Positions 28,019-37,100 of a DNA stretch of 64,000 nt are shown here, one piece after another; within the stretch, counting starts at the first letter, position 1, and the number at the start of each line of letters is the position of its first letter. The notes under the pieces were generated by a model. The model was not told where the DNA came from and did not search any database. It was given only the letters and a program-made list of their open reading frames with translations. Origin of the DNA: an uncultured Piscinibacter sp. (lineage in GTDB: Bacteria; Pseudomonadota; Gammaproteobacteria; Burkholderiales; Burkholderiaceae_C); contig NZ_CALFYO010000019.1 of the NCBI RefSeq assembly GCF_937952055.1, forward strand, positions 62,001 through 126,000, in the 5' to 3' direction. The position numbers and the translations under genes are program-made.

Positions 28019-28596
28019 CACTGCACCGGCACGCGGATGACGACGCCGCCCATGGTCATGCCGATCTTGAAGTCGGAGCGCGGCGTGTCCTTGTGGTCGT
28101 TGTGGCAGGTCACGCAGGCCGGTGCCACGGCGCGGTCGGCATAGACGGCGGTGAAGTACTTCTTGCCGCCCAGCGTCTCCTCCTTGTAGAAGGCCTTGGC
28201 GGGGTTGTCGACCACGTACTGCAGTCCTTCCTTCTCCACCGGCGTGCGCGGCGCGTTCTGCTTGTTGATCGGCCACAGGCTCAGCAGCGAGTAGCTGAAG
28301 CTCTTGTTCGTCTTGGCCACTTCCTCGGCGCCGTAGCGGAACATCTGCGCCGGCAGCACCAGCGCCTTCTCGTCCTTCCAGTGCTCGCTGGCCTTGAGGA
28401 GCTTCTCGTCGTTCTGCAATCGGTTGACGATCAGCTTGGTGTAGACCGTTCGGTCGGCGGCCATCACCGCATGCAGGGCGTCGGTCATGGTCTGTGGCGA
28501 GATGCCTTGCGCGGCGGCAGGCAACACGCAGCCGGCGCCGAGCGTGGCCGCGATGAACATCCGGCGGATGCGGGCGTCGAGGTTTCGAGAGGTCAT
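28018..28596 (-). CDS. Tll0287-like (DUF3365) periplasmic haem protein
   Basis: 192 residues with a signal peptide (FIAATLGAGCVLPAAAQG). The mature part follows the DUF3365/Tll0287 pattern: a helical N-terminal half, then RTPVEKEGLQYVVDNPAKAF and YFTAVYADRAVAPACVTCHN, with the single haem motif CVTCH near residue 161, ending in a GMTMGGVVIRVPV strand. Such domains have a PAS-like fold and often act as haem-based sensors. Here it stands alone in a redox operon, 58 bp after the 11-haem cytochrome. It may sense a gas or the redox state, or serve as an electron carrier. Confidence 0.85.
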   Translation of the reverse strand: MTSRNLDARIRRMFIAATLGAGCVLPAAAQGISPQTMTDALHAVMAADRTVYTKLIVNRLQNDEKLLKASEHWKDEKALVLPAQMFRYGAEEVAKTNKSFSYSLLSLWPINKQNAPRTPVEKEGLQYVVDNPAKAFYKEETLGGKKYFTAVYADRAVAPACVTCHNDHKDTPRSDFKIGMTMGGVVIRVPVQ

Positions 28597-28654
28597 GCAA
28601 GCTCCTTGGGTCAGGTGGGTGGCAGGGAAAATCGGTGGCGACGTCGATGCGTGC

Positions 28655-30130
28655 TCATGGACTGACGGCCGACGCGGCTGCCGCGGCGGCGGCGCGCCGC
28701 GCGGCGACCGCTGCGCTCTTGGCCAGCGCCATCTCGATGCTCTTGTGCGTGGCCGCCGGGCGACCGTCGAAGTTGCGGGCCACGAGCGCCGCATCGCTCA
28801 AGGCGTCGAGCGCGAAGCCCAGGCCGTGGCAGCTCTGGCACACCGGCCGGACCATCTTGCTGAAGGGCCGCATCGTGGCGCTGTTGTCGTGCTGCACGGC
28901 GATGCGCGTGCCCTCTTCGGTGTCGATGCGCTCGCGGGGCATGTGGCAGGTGGCGCAGGTCACGCCGCTGCCCGCGGGGGCTTCGCCGCGGGCCTCGCGC
29001 TCGGCCAGCCGGTGGTGCGGCGAGCCCTCGTAGGCACGGCTGTGCCCGTCGTCGTGGCAGCCCAGGCAGGCCTGCACCGAGGCCTTCAGCCCCGACGTGT
29101 CGAAGCGGTGCGCGCCATGGCAGCTGGTGCACTGCAGCGTGCGATCGGCGGCGTCCTCGCGCGTCGGCAGGCGCGCGTCGGCGACCCGCATCGCCGGCAG
29201 GCCGGCGGCCGCGCGCATGCCGTGATGACCGCGGCCGAAGGCCTTGGCCTCGTCCCCATGGCAGCCGGCGCAGGCCTGCGGCTGCGCGGGCCGCAGCTGC
29301 CAGGCCGCCTCCGTGCCGCCCGGCTGGTGGCAGCCGCTGCAGTTGACGCCGGCGCGCGCGTGGGAGGTGTCCAGCGCGCCGGCGTGCGCGGCGGCATGTG
29401 CCCCGTCGCGCCAGGCCGCCGGGGCGTCGGCACGCTCGGGCGGCACGGCATCGAACGGGAAGCGGTCCTGCGGATACGACGCGCTCATCTGCAGCGCCTC
29501 GAGCAGGCCGCGCGACGGCACGACGGCTTTGTCGAGGACCGCCGGCGCGGTGGCGTGGCGCAGCAGGTAGTCCTCGTACAGCGCGCGGTTGTCGTGGTAG
29601 TTGTGGCAGGCGGTGCAGCCGTCGAAGCGATAGCCATCGTGGCTGGGGGGCATCTCGTCCTTGCCGGCGTGGCAGTGCACGCAGTAGTCGGCGGGCTGCG
29701 TGACGCCCATCGCGCGCGTGGCCTGCGGACGGTGCTCGACATGACAGGTCGCGCAGCGCAGCGCGTCGATCTTGTCCAGCCGATGGGCGTTGCGCGGGTC
29801 CTCGAACTTGCTGGCCGGGTGCTTGTCGTCGGCGGCTTCCAGCGCCTTGCCGTGGCAACCTGTGCAGGCCTGCTGCAGCACCTCGCCGCCGCCGAACGGG
29901 TCGGAGTGGCAGGCCTGGCAGTCGAGTTCGATCTGATGGTGACCATGGCTCGTGGCGCCGGGCAGCAAGGCCAGCCGCAGCGGCGTGGCCAGCGGCGCGT
30001 CGGTCCGCCCGTGAAGCGCGAAGGCCAGGGCTGCGTAGGTGACCAGAGCCGCCGTGAGCACGGCCCACCAGGACCACAGCGCGCGACGGCGGCGGCGCGC
30101 GGGATCGACGGGAGGGGTGTCGTCGGCCAT
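28655..30130 (-). CDS. Membrane-anchored multihaem (11 CxxCH) cytochrome c
   Basis: 491 residues. One N-terminal transmembrane anchor (about 17-40, WSWWAVLTAALVTYAALAFA) precedes a periplasmic part with eleven haem motifs: CQACH, CTGCH, CATCH, CVHCH, CTACH, CSGCH, CAGCH, CTSCH, CLGCH, CATCH and CQSCH. Extra His residues between motifs would give bis-His haems. It resembles cytochrome c3/NrfB-like and DmsE/MtrA-type conduits more than an NrfA reductase, since I see no CxxCK. It starts 4 bases after the membrane oxidoreductase gene, so it is almost certainly that protein's electron acceptor or partner. Whether it reduces a substrate itself is unknown. Confidence 0.9.
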   Translation of the reverse strand: MADDTPPVDPARRRRRALWSWWAVLTAALVTYAALAFALHGRTDAPLATPLRLALLPGATSHGHHQIELDCQACHSDPFGGGEVLQQACTGCHGKALEAADDKHPASKFEDPRNAHRLDKIDALRCATCHVEHRPQATRAMGVTQPADYCVHCHAGKDEMPPSHDGYRFDGCTACHNYHDNRALYEDYLLRHATAPAVLDKAVVPSRGLLEALQMSASYPQDRFPFDAVPPERADAPAAWRDGAHAAAHAGALDTSHARAGVNCSGCHQPGGTEAAWQLRPAQPQACAGCHGDEAKAFGRGHHGMRAAAGLPAMRVADARLPTREDAADRTLQCTSCHGAHRFDTSGLKASVQACLGCHDDGHSRAYEGSPHHRLAEREARGEAPAGSGVTCATCHMPRERIDTEEGTRIAVQHDNSATMRPFSKMVRPVCQSCHGLGFALDALSDAALVARNFDGRPAATHKSIEMALAKSAAVAARRAAAAAAASAVSP

Positions 30131-30134
30131 GCGT

Positions 30135-32135
30135 TCAGAACCAGTAGGCCTTCAGCACATGCAGCCCGAGCAGGACGGGCAGCGGCCAGGTGAGCAGCAC
30201 ATGGGCCCAGTCCGCACCACGGCGCCAGCGCTGCAGCTGCCGTGGCGGCAGCCGGTGCTGCCACGCCGTCACGCCGGCGGACAGCGCGCCCACCAGCGCG
30301 AGGCCGAGGAACGCGAGCACCAGCGCCAGGTCCAGCCGCGCGCCGAGTCGCGCGCCGGTGTGGGCAGCGAGCACGGCCAGCGCCAGTGCGCCCAGGGCGA
30401 CGTGGGCGAGCCGCCAGGCGTCGAATCCGCCAGCGCGGGACAGGCGCCGGCCGCGCTTGCGCCAGGTCAGCAGCAGGCCCAGCGCCGCCAGGGCCAGCAC
30501 TGCATAGCCGCTCCACTGCTTGAACTGCGGGTCGGTCCACAGTCGGTGCCAGGCGGGCGACGACTGTGCGCTGTCCCAGTACGCGATGCCCGGCGTCAGG
30601 ACCAGCACGAGGGCGAGCATCGCGGCGGCCGCCGTCGCGACCGCCAGACTGCGCCACCACGACGCCGCCGGCAGGGTGGCCGCGGCGCCGGCAGACGACA
30701 GCAGTTCGGCCAGCAAGGGCCTGCAACTGCCGCAGACGGTGCCGGCCTTCGTCGCCGCGCACAGCGCCGTCACGTCGCTGCAACCTGTGGCGATGGCCTC
30801 GCCCAGCGCCCCGCGGCTGACCCCTGTGCACTGGCACACGCGCGCGTCGGCGGGCCATGCGGCGACGGCATCGCCTTCATCGGCAGGCCATGCGCAGCCG
30901 GTCCGGCGCAGGCGCCTGGCCTGCCAGAGGCTCAGACGTTGTCGGGCGAGCACGGCGGCCTGCAGGCGCGCGAGCTGGGGCAGCTCGCCCACGGCGGCCA
31001 CACCCACCAGCCGCCCCTGGGACAGCGCGACGGACAGCGTGCGGCCGGGGGCCTGGTGGCGGACGAACTGCAGCGGACTCTCGTGCTGCTCGGCGTCCAC
31101 CACGCCGGCCGCAGTGACCTGCATGCCCGCCACCTTCAGGCGCGTGGGTGCCACCCGGCCCTCGTAGGTCGCACTGCCGCCGAGCAGGGTGTTCACGGCA
31201 ACACCGGCCTGCTCGAGGCCCGGCGCCACCAGACCGTGCACCACCCCCCGGTGCTCGGCGCACTCGCCGATCGCGAGCACGCGCGGATCCGCCGTGACCA
31301 TCCGGTCGTCGACCCGGATGCCGCGGCCGATCGGCAACTGCGCGTCCAGGGCGAGTCGCACCTGGGGCACGATGCCGGTCGCCACGATCACCGTGTCGCA
31401 GTCGATGCGCTCGCCATCGCGCAGCTGGACGCCGGTGACGCGACCGTGGCCCGTGATGGTCTTCACCGCCGTGGCGGTACGGACCTCGATGCCCATGTCG
31501 TTCAGCCGCTGCGCCAGCGCGCCGGCGGTCGCATCGTCGAGCTGTCGGGCCATCAGCCGCGGCGCGTGCTCGATCACTGTCACTCGCGTGTGCAGGCGCT
31601 GCATTGCACGCGCCGCCTCCAGGCCGAGCAGACCGCCGCCGAGCACCACGGTATGCACGCTGCGCGCCCGACGGGCCTGCAGCGCCTGGGCATCGGACAA
31701 GTCGCGGAACGCAAAGACGCCGGACTGCCCGACGCCAGGCAGGTCCGGCACACGCGCGCTCGAACCGAGGGCGAGCACCAGCGTGTCGTAAGGCTGCCAG
31801 CGCCCCAGGCTGTCGCGTACGCACTGCCCCGCGCGATCGATCTGCAGCACCTCGGTGTGCAGGCGCACCTCGATGTGTGGCGCCACCGGCAGGTCCAGGC
31901 CTCGGGTCAGGGCATCCCAGTCGGTCAGGCCGCGCAGGAACGCAGAGAGCTGCACGCGGTCGTAGGGTTGCCAGGCTTCCCGTCCGTAGATCACGATCGG
32001 TCTGGACGGGTCGCGTTCGTGCAACTGCTGCACGAAACGCACCCCCACGGGCCCCGTGCCGACCACGACCACGGGCGCGCCGACGACGCTGCGATTCAGC
32101 ATGTCTGGCATGGACCCAATCAGTCGGTGATTCAT
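30135..32135 (-). CDS. NirB-like FAD/NAD oxidoreductase with [2Fe-2S] and haem-b-type membrane domain
   Basis: 666 residues. Residues 20-380 form a pyridine-nucleotide-disulfide-type flavoprotein like the NirB N-terminus (GTGPVGVRF for FAD, LGGGLLGLEAARAM for NAD, VLAIGECAEHRG). Residues 430-480 are a BFD-like [2Fe-2S] domain with C434, C436, C468 and C471. From about 495 come at least four or five membrane helices. Two His pairs fit haem-b coordination: H578/H592 and H644/H659, 14-15 residues apart as in ferric-reductase-type membrane cytochromes. The nitrite-reducing sirohaem domain of NirB is absent. The likely role is to move electrons from NAD(P)H through FAD and Fe-S to membrane haems and on to the 11-haem cytochrome encoded next. 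The start at 32135 is chosen by family fit. Confidence 0.85.
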   Translation of the reverse strand: MNHRLIGSMPDMLNRSVVGAPVVVVGTGPVGVRFVQQLHERDPSRPIVIYGREAWQPYDRVQLSAFLRGLTDWDALTRGLDLPVAPHIEVRLHTEVLQIDRAGQCVRDSLGRWQPYDTLVLALGSSARVPDLPGVGQSGVFAFRDLSDAQALQARRARSVHTVVLGGGLLGLEAARAMQRLHTRVTVIEHAPRLMARQLDDATAGALAQRLNDMGIEVRTATAVKTITGHGRVTGVQLRDGERIDCDTVIVATGIVPQVRLALDAQLPIGRGIRVDDRMVTADPRVLAIGECAEHRGVVHGLVAPGLEQAGVAVNTLLGGSATYEGRVAPTRLKVAGMQVTAAGVVDAEQHESPLQFVRHQAPGRTLSVALSQGRLVGVAAVGELPQLARLQAAVLARQRLSLWQARRLRRTGCAWPADEGDAVAAWPADARVCQCTGVSRGALGEAIATGCSDVTALCAATKAGTVCGSCRPLLAELLSSAGAAATLPAASWWRSLAVATAAAAMLALVLVLTPGIAYWDSAQSSPAWHRLWTDPQFKQWSGYAVLALAALGLLLTWRKRGRRLSRAGGFDAWRLAHVALGALALAVLAAHTGARLGARLDLALVLAFLGLALVGALSAGVTAWQHRLPPRQLQRWRRGADWAHVLLTWPLPVLLGLHVLKAYWF

Positions 32136-32402
32136 CGGCGTGACTTCGCTTTGATGCAACGCAAGGCAAGCGCCGTGCCACGCTGATAACGAGCGCAAAC
32201 ATCGACCGGCGATGAATGTTTTGCACCGACAACGTTCAAATGCATACGCGCGATGTATGTTTTGGTGCGCATGCACCGACAGGGCTCCATGGGGTGGCGG
32301 TGCGCGCTGCACCGAATCGAGTCGATGCACGCACCGCGCTCTGCGCGGCACGATCCGTGCTGCGGGCCTAAGATCCCCGGACCCACAGCCCACGAGCCGC
32401 GC
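32136..32402. promoter_or_regulatory. Divergent control region with two inverted-repeat candidates
   Basis: 267 bp between the redox operon and the NsrR-like gene. Two candidates are seen. One is AAACAT (32197-32202) with ATGTTTT (32216-32222). The other is ATGCATAC (32240-32247) with GATGTATG (32252-32259), in which CATAC and GTATG form a perfect dyad with a 7-base gap. Both are A/T-rich in a GC-rich setting. The half-sites resemble the ATGYAT/ATRCAT elements of NsrR sites, though the spacing differs from the classical one. Confidence 0.5.
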
Positions 32403-32855
32403 ATGCGCCTGAACCGCTTCACCGACATCGGCCTGCGTGCCTTGATGTACCTGGCAACCCAGGACCGCGAGCCGCCCGTCACCGTGGCCGAACTCGCCGA
32501 GCAGCTCAACGTGCCGCGCAGCCACATGGTCAAGGTCGTGCACCGGCTGGGCCAGCTGGGCTGGGTGCTGACCCAGCGGGGACGCCAGGGGGGATTGCGG
32601 CTGGCGCCCGCCGCGATGGACGTGGGCCTCGGGCAGGTGGTGCGTGTGCTCGAGGACGACGAAGCGCCGGTGGACTGCGGCAAACCGGCTTGTCCGCTGG
32701 ACGGGCGCTGCGTGCTGCAAGGCGCGCTGGGGCGGGCCATGCGGGCCTTCTATGCAGAGCTCGATGCGGTCACGCTGGGAACCGTGAACCACCGGCCCAC
32801 CTCGGCAGTTCTCATGCAGCTGCATCGCAGCTACCTGAGGCGGCTGTCCTCCTGA
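32403..32855 (+). CDS. Rrf2/NsrR-family Fe-S transcription regulator
   Basis: 150 residues. The winged helix opens with RFTDIGLRALMYLATQ and has VAELAEQLNVPRSHMVKVVH, then the GGLRLAP wing. The three Cys cluster ligands are in DCGKPACPLDGRC, with C-x4-C-x5-C spacing as in enterobacterial NsrR. NsrR proteins hold an Fe-S cluster that NO destroys, releasing repression. It lies divergent from the NirB-like/multihaem/globin operon, so NO or redox control of that operon is likely. A second member of the family is at 40997. Strict NsrR versus another Rrf2 role (RirA, IscR-like) cannot be decided from sequence alone. Confidence 0.85.
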   Translation: MRLNRFTDIGLRALMYLATQDREPPVTVAELAEQLNVPRSHMVKVVHRLGQLGWVLTQRGRQGGLRLAPAAMDVGLGQVVRVLEDDEAPVDCGKPACPLDGRCVLQGALGRAMRAFYAELDAVTLGTVNHRPTSAVLMQLHRSYLRRLSS

Positions 32856-33141
32856 CGCTCGGCGGACGCCGGAGGCCGGTGCTCGCCGCCCCGATGGGGC
32901 GATTCGTGAAGGCGGCTGGTCATGCCAGCGCCCAGGACGCAGGGCCAGGTCGCGCGTGGTCGCTCAGGGTGGCGCTGACGTTGCGGCACAGCAGCAGGGC
33001 CAGGCGATGCCAGCGGGTGTCGCCCCTCCAGCGAGTGTGCGGCGGGCAGCCCTTCCGCGATCGGTAGGTTCGGTGTAGGTTCGTGGGGCGCAACATGGTC
33101 CCGACCCGCCAGCCGGCGGGTGTCCCGTGGAGGAAACGACC

Positions 33142-34125
33142 ATGCCTGACCATCGCCTCACCCGCCGCTGCCTGCTCGGCGCGGCCATCGCACCCTGGAT
33201 CGTCCCGGCCGCGAGCCATGCGCAGGCCGGCTTCCCCGACCGGCCGCTGCACCTGATCGTGCCGTTTCCGGCCGGCTCCATTTCCGACGTGCAGGCGCGA
33301 CCGCTTGCGCAGAAGCTCGCCGACTCGCTGGGCCAGCCGGTGATCGTGGACAACAGGCCCGGCGCCACCGGCACGCTCGCCGTCGATGCGGCCGCGAAGG
33401 CGCCGCCGGACGGCCACACGCTGGTGCTCGCGGCGATCGCGGCGCTGAGCATCCTGCCGCACCTGATGAAGCTGCCGTTCGACCCGCTGCGCGACCTCGC
33501 GCCGATCACCAAGGTGACCGTCGGGCCGATGCTGCTGGTGGCGTATTCCGGTGCGTCGTTCGACAGCGTGCGCCAGCTCGTCGAGCACTCGCGCGCGCGG
33601 CCGGGACAGGTGAAAGTGGCCGGCTTCGGTGTCGGCTCGATCGGTCACCTGGCCACGCTGATGATCGCCTCCGCCACCGGCGCCGACCTGACGCATGTGC
33701 CCTACCAAGGCGGCCCGCAGCAGGTGACCGACACCATCGGCGGTCAGGTGCCGCTGCTGCTCGACTTCCCGGCGGTGATCGCGCAGCACGTGAAGGCCGG
33801 CAAGCTCAAGGCGCTGGCCGTGACTGGCGCGCAGCGCTACACCTCGATGCCCGACCTGCCCACGTTCGAGGAGTTGGGCTACCAGGGCGTGCTGGCCACC
33901 GCGTGGCAGGGCGTGCTCGTGCCGGCGGCCACCCCGGCACCGGTGCAGCGGCGGCTGAGCCAGGAGTTGATGAAGGCGCTCGCGTCGAGCGACCTGCGCG
34001 ACCTGTATGCGAGCCAGGGCGCACAGATCGGCGGCGACACGCCCGAGGCGTTCGGCAAGTTCATCCGCGACGAGTACGAGCGCTGGGGCAAGCTGATCCG
34101 CGAGCACGGCGTGCGGCTGGGTTGA
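33142..34125 (+). CDS. Bug/TctC-family periplasmic solute-binding receptor
   Basis: 327 residues. A Tat-like or Sec leader (LTRRCLLGAAIAPWIVPAAS) is followed by FPDRPLHLIVPFPAGSISDV, the standard Bug-family opening. Further motifs are VIVDNRPGATGTLAVDAAAK, the LTHVPYQGGPQQVTDTIGG core and KALAVTGAQRYTSMPDLPTF. The ATG at 33142 has GGAGG upstream. Bug receptors deliver small carboxylates to tripartite tricarboxylate transporters; TctAB membrane genes are not adjacent, which is usual in Burkholderiales. The ligand is unknown. It is 22 bp upstream of the large regulator gene, so they may be co-transcribed. Confidence 0.93.
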   Translation: MPDHRLTRRCLLGAAIAPWIVPAASHAQAGFPDRPLHLIVPFPAGSISDVQARPLAQKLADSLGQPVIVDNRPGATGTLAVDAAAKAPPDGHTLVLAAIAALSILPHLMKLPFDPLRDLAPITKVTVGPMLLVAYSGASFDSVRQLVEHSRARPGQVKVAGFGVGSIGHLATLMIASATGADLTHVPYQGGPQQVTDTIGGQVPLLLDFPAVIAQHVKAGKLKALAVTGAQRYTSMPDLPTFEELGYQGVLATAWQGVLVPAATPAPVQRRLSQELMKALASSDLRDLYASQGAQIGGDTPEAFGKFIRDEYERWGKLIREHGVRLG

Positions 34126-34147
34126 CGCTCTCCCGAGGACGCTTCGC

Positions 34148-37100
34148 TTGGGCCGGTCGCCACAACCTCCTCGCAACGCGGCCGGCCGTGCGGCCGCGCC
34201 TGCCCCGGCCAAGCTCACGCGCCCGGCCGCCGGCAGCCTGCTGCGTCGCGAGCGGCTGTTCCGCCACCTCGATGCAGCCACCCGCCAGCGCATCGTGTGG
34301 ATCTGCGCGCCTGGCGGTGCCGGCAAGACCTCGCTCGTCACGACCTGGATCGCCACCCGCGGCATCGCCGCGCGGTGGTACCGGCTCGACCCCGGCGACG
34401 CCGACCTGGGCGCGCTGTTCCAGGGCCTGCGCGCCGCGGTCCCCGAGCGGCCACGCGCCGAGCCGCTGCCGGCCTTCTCGCCCGCGAGCCCGGCGTCGCT
34501 CGATGCCTTCGCGCAGCGCTTCTTCGACGCCTGGTTCGCGCGCTTCGACGAGGCGATCACCCTCGTCTTCGACAACTACGAGCAACTGCCCGCCGACGCG
34601 CGCGTGGGTGAGGTGCTGGCCGCGCTGCTGGCGGCGATGCCCGACCGCGCGCGCGTCGTGGTGCTCAGCCGCGGCCGTCCGCCGGCGGCACTGGCGCGCT
34701 GGGAGGCCAGCCCGGACTTCGTCGACGTCGGCTGGGACGAACTGCGCTTCTCGGCCGACGAGGCCGCGGCGCTGGCGGCGCAGTGGGGCGTGGTCGATGC
34801 CGGCGTGGTGGCGCCGCTGGCCGCATCGAGCCGCGGCTGGGCCGCAGGCATCGTGCTCATGCTGCGTGCCGCGCGCGCCGGCGTCCTGGTGCACGACGAC
34901 GGCAGCGAATCGCCGCGCGGCCTGTTCAACTATTTCGCCGAGGAGATCTTCGCGCGGCAACCCGCGGCGACGCAGCAGTTCCTGCTGCGCTGCGCGTTCC
35001 TCGGCGACATCACGGTCGCGCTCGCGGAACTGCTCACCGGCGAGCCGCGCGCGGCGCGCATCCTCGCGGAGCTGAACGCCGACCACTTCTTCGTCGAACG
35101 CAAGCAGTCGGCCGACGCCGGCGCGCCCGCGATCTACGAGTTCCACCCGCTGTTCCGCGATTTCCTGCGCGACTGCGCGCGCGAGCGGCTCGGTGCCGCG
35201 GCGCTCAATGAGGTGCGCCGGCGCGCCGCCGCGCTGCTGGAAGGCGTGGACCAGATCGACGCCGCGGCGCGGCTGCTGATCGATTGCGGCGACGGCCCGC
35301 GCCTGGCTGCCTTCATCGAGGCACACGCGCCGGCGCTGGCGCACAGCGCGCGCTTTGCGACGCTCTCGGACTGGCTGGACCGGCTGCCGGCGGCGCAGAT
35401 CGAGCGCACACCGCGGCTGCTGCTGTGGCACGGCCAGTGCCGGCTTGCGGCGCGCGGCGCCGACTGGCCGCAGGCGATGGAGCGCGCGCGCATGGCGCTC
35501 GACGCGGCGCAGGACGTGGTCGGGTCGTTCATCGTGCGCTGCTGGCGCATCCCGGTGCTCGCAGACCTGGAGGCGGTGCGCGCCGACATCGAGGCGCTGC
35601 ACGCGATCGTCGAGCGCCACTGGAGCGACCTGCGGCCCGAGCAGCAGGCCGAGGCGCTGGGCGAATGCCGCATCGACCTGCGCACGCCGCTGATGCTGCC
35701 GCTGATGCGCATGCTCGGCGAACGTGTGGAGCCGCTCTTCCACGCCAGCACGGACAGCGAGACCAAGCTGCAATTCGGTACCTTCCTCACGCACTGCGCC
35801 GCGGCCCACGGCGACATGGACCTCCATCGACGCCTGGTGGCACCGATGCGCGCATTGATCGATCAGGGCACGGGCACGCCGCGCTTGCGAGCTGCGGCAC
35901 TCGCCTTCCAGAGTTTCTACTGGAACCAATGCGGCTCGTGCGAGGACAACCGGCGCATGCTCGCCGAGATCGAGGCGTACGGCGACCTGGGCGGTTACTT
36001 CCCGGATCAGGCGCTGGTCTGGTCGGCGGCGCTTCGCTCCGCGCTGCACGGGCTCGACGGCGACGCGGCCGAGCGGCTGGAGCGGCGCGTGCGGCCCTCG
36101 GCCCGGCTGGTGCCGTGGCGCTACCTGATGTTCCTCGCCAGCGCGGTCCTGCAGCACCTGCGCCGCGGGCACCTCGCGGCCGCGGCCGCCGACGCACGCG
36201 AAATGCTGGCGCTGACGCCACCCGAGTCGCCGATGCGCGGTCTCGCGCTGCCCGCGGTGGCGCAGCTGCGGCTGATCGAGGGCCGCCCCGAGGAAGCACT
36301 CGCGTCGCTGCGTGGCGGCCTCGAAGCGGGGCTGGCCTGGGGGAATCCGGCGGTGCAGTTCACCAACCTCGCGCTGCTCGGGGTCGCCCATCTTCGTCTC
36401 GGACAGCATGGCGATGCGCGCGAGGCCATCGCGCGGGCGCTCGTGCTCAGCGCCGTGACGGGGATCGTGCGGTCGACGGTCGGCCATCCCGCCCTCTTCA
36501 CCGAAGTCCTGGCGTTTGCGCTGCGCGACGGCATCGAGGTCGCGCGCGCGCAGCACCTGATCGCGATGTGCGAGCTGCCGCCGCCCGACGACGACGTCGA
36601 GGAGTGGCCGTGGCTCAACCGCCTGCGCCTGCTCGGCGACCTGGCGTTCGAGCATTGCGGCCCCGAAGGCGGCGCCGCGCCGGCACACGGCAGACGCACC
36701 GCGCGTCGCCCTCTCGAGCTGCTGGCCTTCGTCACCGCGCACGGCGGCGGCCCGCTGCCCGCGACGGCGGCGATCGACGCACTGTGGCCCGACGCGGAAG
36801 GCGACGCGGCAAAGAAGAGCTTCGACGTCACGCTGCACCGGCTGCGCCGGCAGCTCGGCAGCGACGCCGCGCTGCGGCTCGAAGGCGGCCGGCTGGTGCT
36901 GGACCGGCACCACTGCTGGGTGGATGTGCTCGCGTTCGCTCGCCTCGCCGAGCGCATCGAGGCCGGCGCGGCCGACGGCGACGAGATGGAGCGGGCGCTC
37001 GCGCTGTACCGAGGCCACTTCCTCGGCGACGATGCCGACGCACCGTGGGCCGCGGTGGCGCGCGAACGGCTGCGCCGGCAGCACCTGCGCGTTGTCGAGC

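Noticed and set aside
32136..32160. TTGAT followed by CGCAA, considered as an FNR box.
   Set aside because: Only one good half-site (TTGAT); the second half does not fit ATCAA.
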